Of a stretch of 5,809 bases of DNA, positions 5,331 to 5,809 are shown piece by piece. Positions within the stretch are counted from its first letter, which is position 1. Each line of letters starts with the position of its first letter. The notes beneath the pieces were generated by a model. It made no database searches, was not told where the DNA came from, and was given only the letters and a program-made list of their open reading frames with translations. The stretch covers positions 1 through 5,809 of the forward strand of contig JAFGHN010000275.1 of the NCBI GenBank assembly GCA_016930115.1, in the 5' to 3' direction. A program made the translations under genes and the position numbers. Origin of the DNA: Spirochaetales bacterium. GTDB taxonomy: Bacteria > Spirochaetota > Spirochaetia > ARS1246.

Positions 5331-5349
5331 TTTGTCAAATTTCGCCAAA
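5331..5349 (-). repeat. Direct repeat TTYGYCAAA upstream of the regulator promoter
   Basis: Plus-strand TTTGTCAAA (5331-5339) and TTCGCCAAA (5341-5349) are direct copies with a 10-base period, the spacing typical of OmpR/PhoB-type binding. They lie about 20 bases upstream of the -35. The inner copy also contains a perfect minus-strand TTGACA (5338-5333), which could be an alternative -35. Confidence 0.35.
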
Positions 5350-5374
5350 CTCTGAGCGTGGCAGGCAGGTGCCG

Positions 5375-5404
5375 TTGTGGTGTATAGCGTCCACGTGTTA
5401 CTAT
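5375..5404 (+). promoter_or_regulatory. Weak candidate promoter for the FxsA gene
   Basis: TTGTGG (5375-5380, 3 of 6) and TACTAT (5399-5404, 4 of 6) with an 18-base spacer lie just upstream of the FxsA gene. The match is poor; it is listed because no better plus-strand promoter is visible in the gap after 5257. Confidence 0.2.
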
Positions 5405-5434
5405 CGCGATGTCATGCTCAGCACGAAAGGTCTG

Positions 5435-5809
5435 ATGCGAATTATCGATCGTTCATTTCTCTTGAAAGCGCTCTACCTGTTGCTTCTCTACTCATTGGTG
5501 CCGGTTGGCGAAATAGCTCTCATGCTGTATCTCAAGCCGTTTGTAGGCAGCTATCTTCTCATCGCGCTCGTGTTGTTTACGGGTCTCCTTGGTGGAGGTG
5601 TCGCGTGGAGGCTGGTTTCGTCATCACTGCAAGCGCTGGGCGACCGTGTGCGTGCGGGGTCCTACCCGCGTGAGGATTTCTCTCTTCTGGCAGGCTCGCT
5701 TATCGCGGGGATACTGCTCGTGACGCCGGGTTTTATCACCGACGTTCTCGGCTTCCTTTTTGCGTTGCGTTTTTTCAGACGGGCGACCGGGAACCTGGTT
5801 ACCGCAAAA
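5435..5809 (+). CDS. fxsA: FxsA family membrane protein (3' truncated)
   Basis: The frame runs in register to the last base, so the C-terminus lies outside the window; 125 residues are visible. FxsA features are clear: an N-terminal hydrophobic segment with 'LVPVGEIALML' (about 10-33), a second hydrophobic stretch with 'LVLFTGLLGGGVAW' (38-58), a polar link 'RVRAGSYPREDF', and the hallmark 'LIAGILLVTPGFITDVLGFLF' region (89-109), followed by basic residues. FxsA is an inner-membrane protein named for suppressing F-exclusion of phage T7 when overproduced; its normal role is unsettled. I chose ATG at 5435 because GAAAGG lies four bases before it and the protein then opens directly into the first membrane segment. 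The in-frame ATG at 5414 would add seven residues but has no visible ribosome site. Divergent from the sigma-54-type regulator. Confidence 0.88.
   Translation, partial: MRIIDRSFLLKALYLLLLYSLVPVGEIALMLYLKPFVGSYLLIALVLFTGLLGGGVAWRLVSSSLQALGDRVRAGSYPREDFSLLAGSLIAGILLVTPGFITDVLGFLFALRFFRRATGNLVTAK

Noticed and set aside
5258..5338. N-terminal extension of the sigma-54-type regulator from a TTG at 5336-5338
   Set aside because: The extension would include the strong promoter at 5285-5313, has no conserved sequence, and precedes a perfect receiver start with its own ribosome site.
5360..5374. GGCAGGCAGGTGCC upstream of the FxsA gene as a sigma-54 site or operator
   Set aside because: The GG-to-GC spacing is one base short and the palindrome has only four paired bases per arm.

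Overview
The window holds nine protein genes and reads as ordinary bacterial chromosome of about 50% GC. No RNA gene, insertion sequence, prophage or CRISPR array is visible. The gene types (envelope-stress proteins, a zinc-finger anti-sigma protein, STAS and two-component regulators, short N-terminal signal peptide ending FGQS) point to a Gram-negative-type bacterium. A free-living spirochaete is my best guess, from the mix of families only; no phylogenetic marker gene is present.

Layout. (1) Positions 1-744, plus strand: the 3' part of an anti-sigma-like membrane protein with an H-x3-C-x2-C zinc motif, coupled through an ATGA overlap to a YbjQ/UPF0145 gene. (2) Positions 745-1021: a 277-bp non-coding gap between convergent genes. 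It carries two perfect DnaA boxes (TTATCCACA), AT-rich tracts, a possible terminator and a 10-bp perfect inverted repeat. (3) Positions 1022-3390, minus strand: a compact four-gene operon, transcribed STAS-zinc ribbon, YbjN-like, PspA, OmpR-type regulator. The last gene has no ATG, GTG or TTG start that would cover its whole receiver domain; a CTG overlapping the pspA stop is the best candidate. (4) Positions 3391-3652: a divergent promoter region. (5) Positions 3653-4129, plus strand: a small exported protein of unknown function. (6) Positions 4133-5257, minus strand: a sigma-54-type response regulator that lacks the usual C-terminal Fis-type DNA-binding domain, has GAFTDA in place of GAFTGA, and has Arg in place of the conserved receiver Lys. 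It has a near-consensus sigma-70 promoter. (7) Positions 5435-5809, plus strand: the start of an FxsA-family membrane protein, cut by the window end.

Working together (inference): the minus-strand operon looks like a phage-shock-protein-like envelope-stress module. PspA would be the membrane-maintenance effector. The STAS-zinc ribbon protein and the OmpR-type regulator could be its partner-switch and transcriptional arms. Classical PspB, PspC and PspF are not seen. The neighbouring anti-sigma protein, sigma-54 regulator and FxsA gene give the whole window a membrane and stress flavour. The least explained parts are this regulator set and the DnaA-box region.
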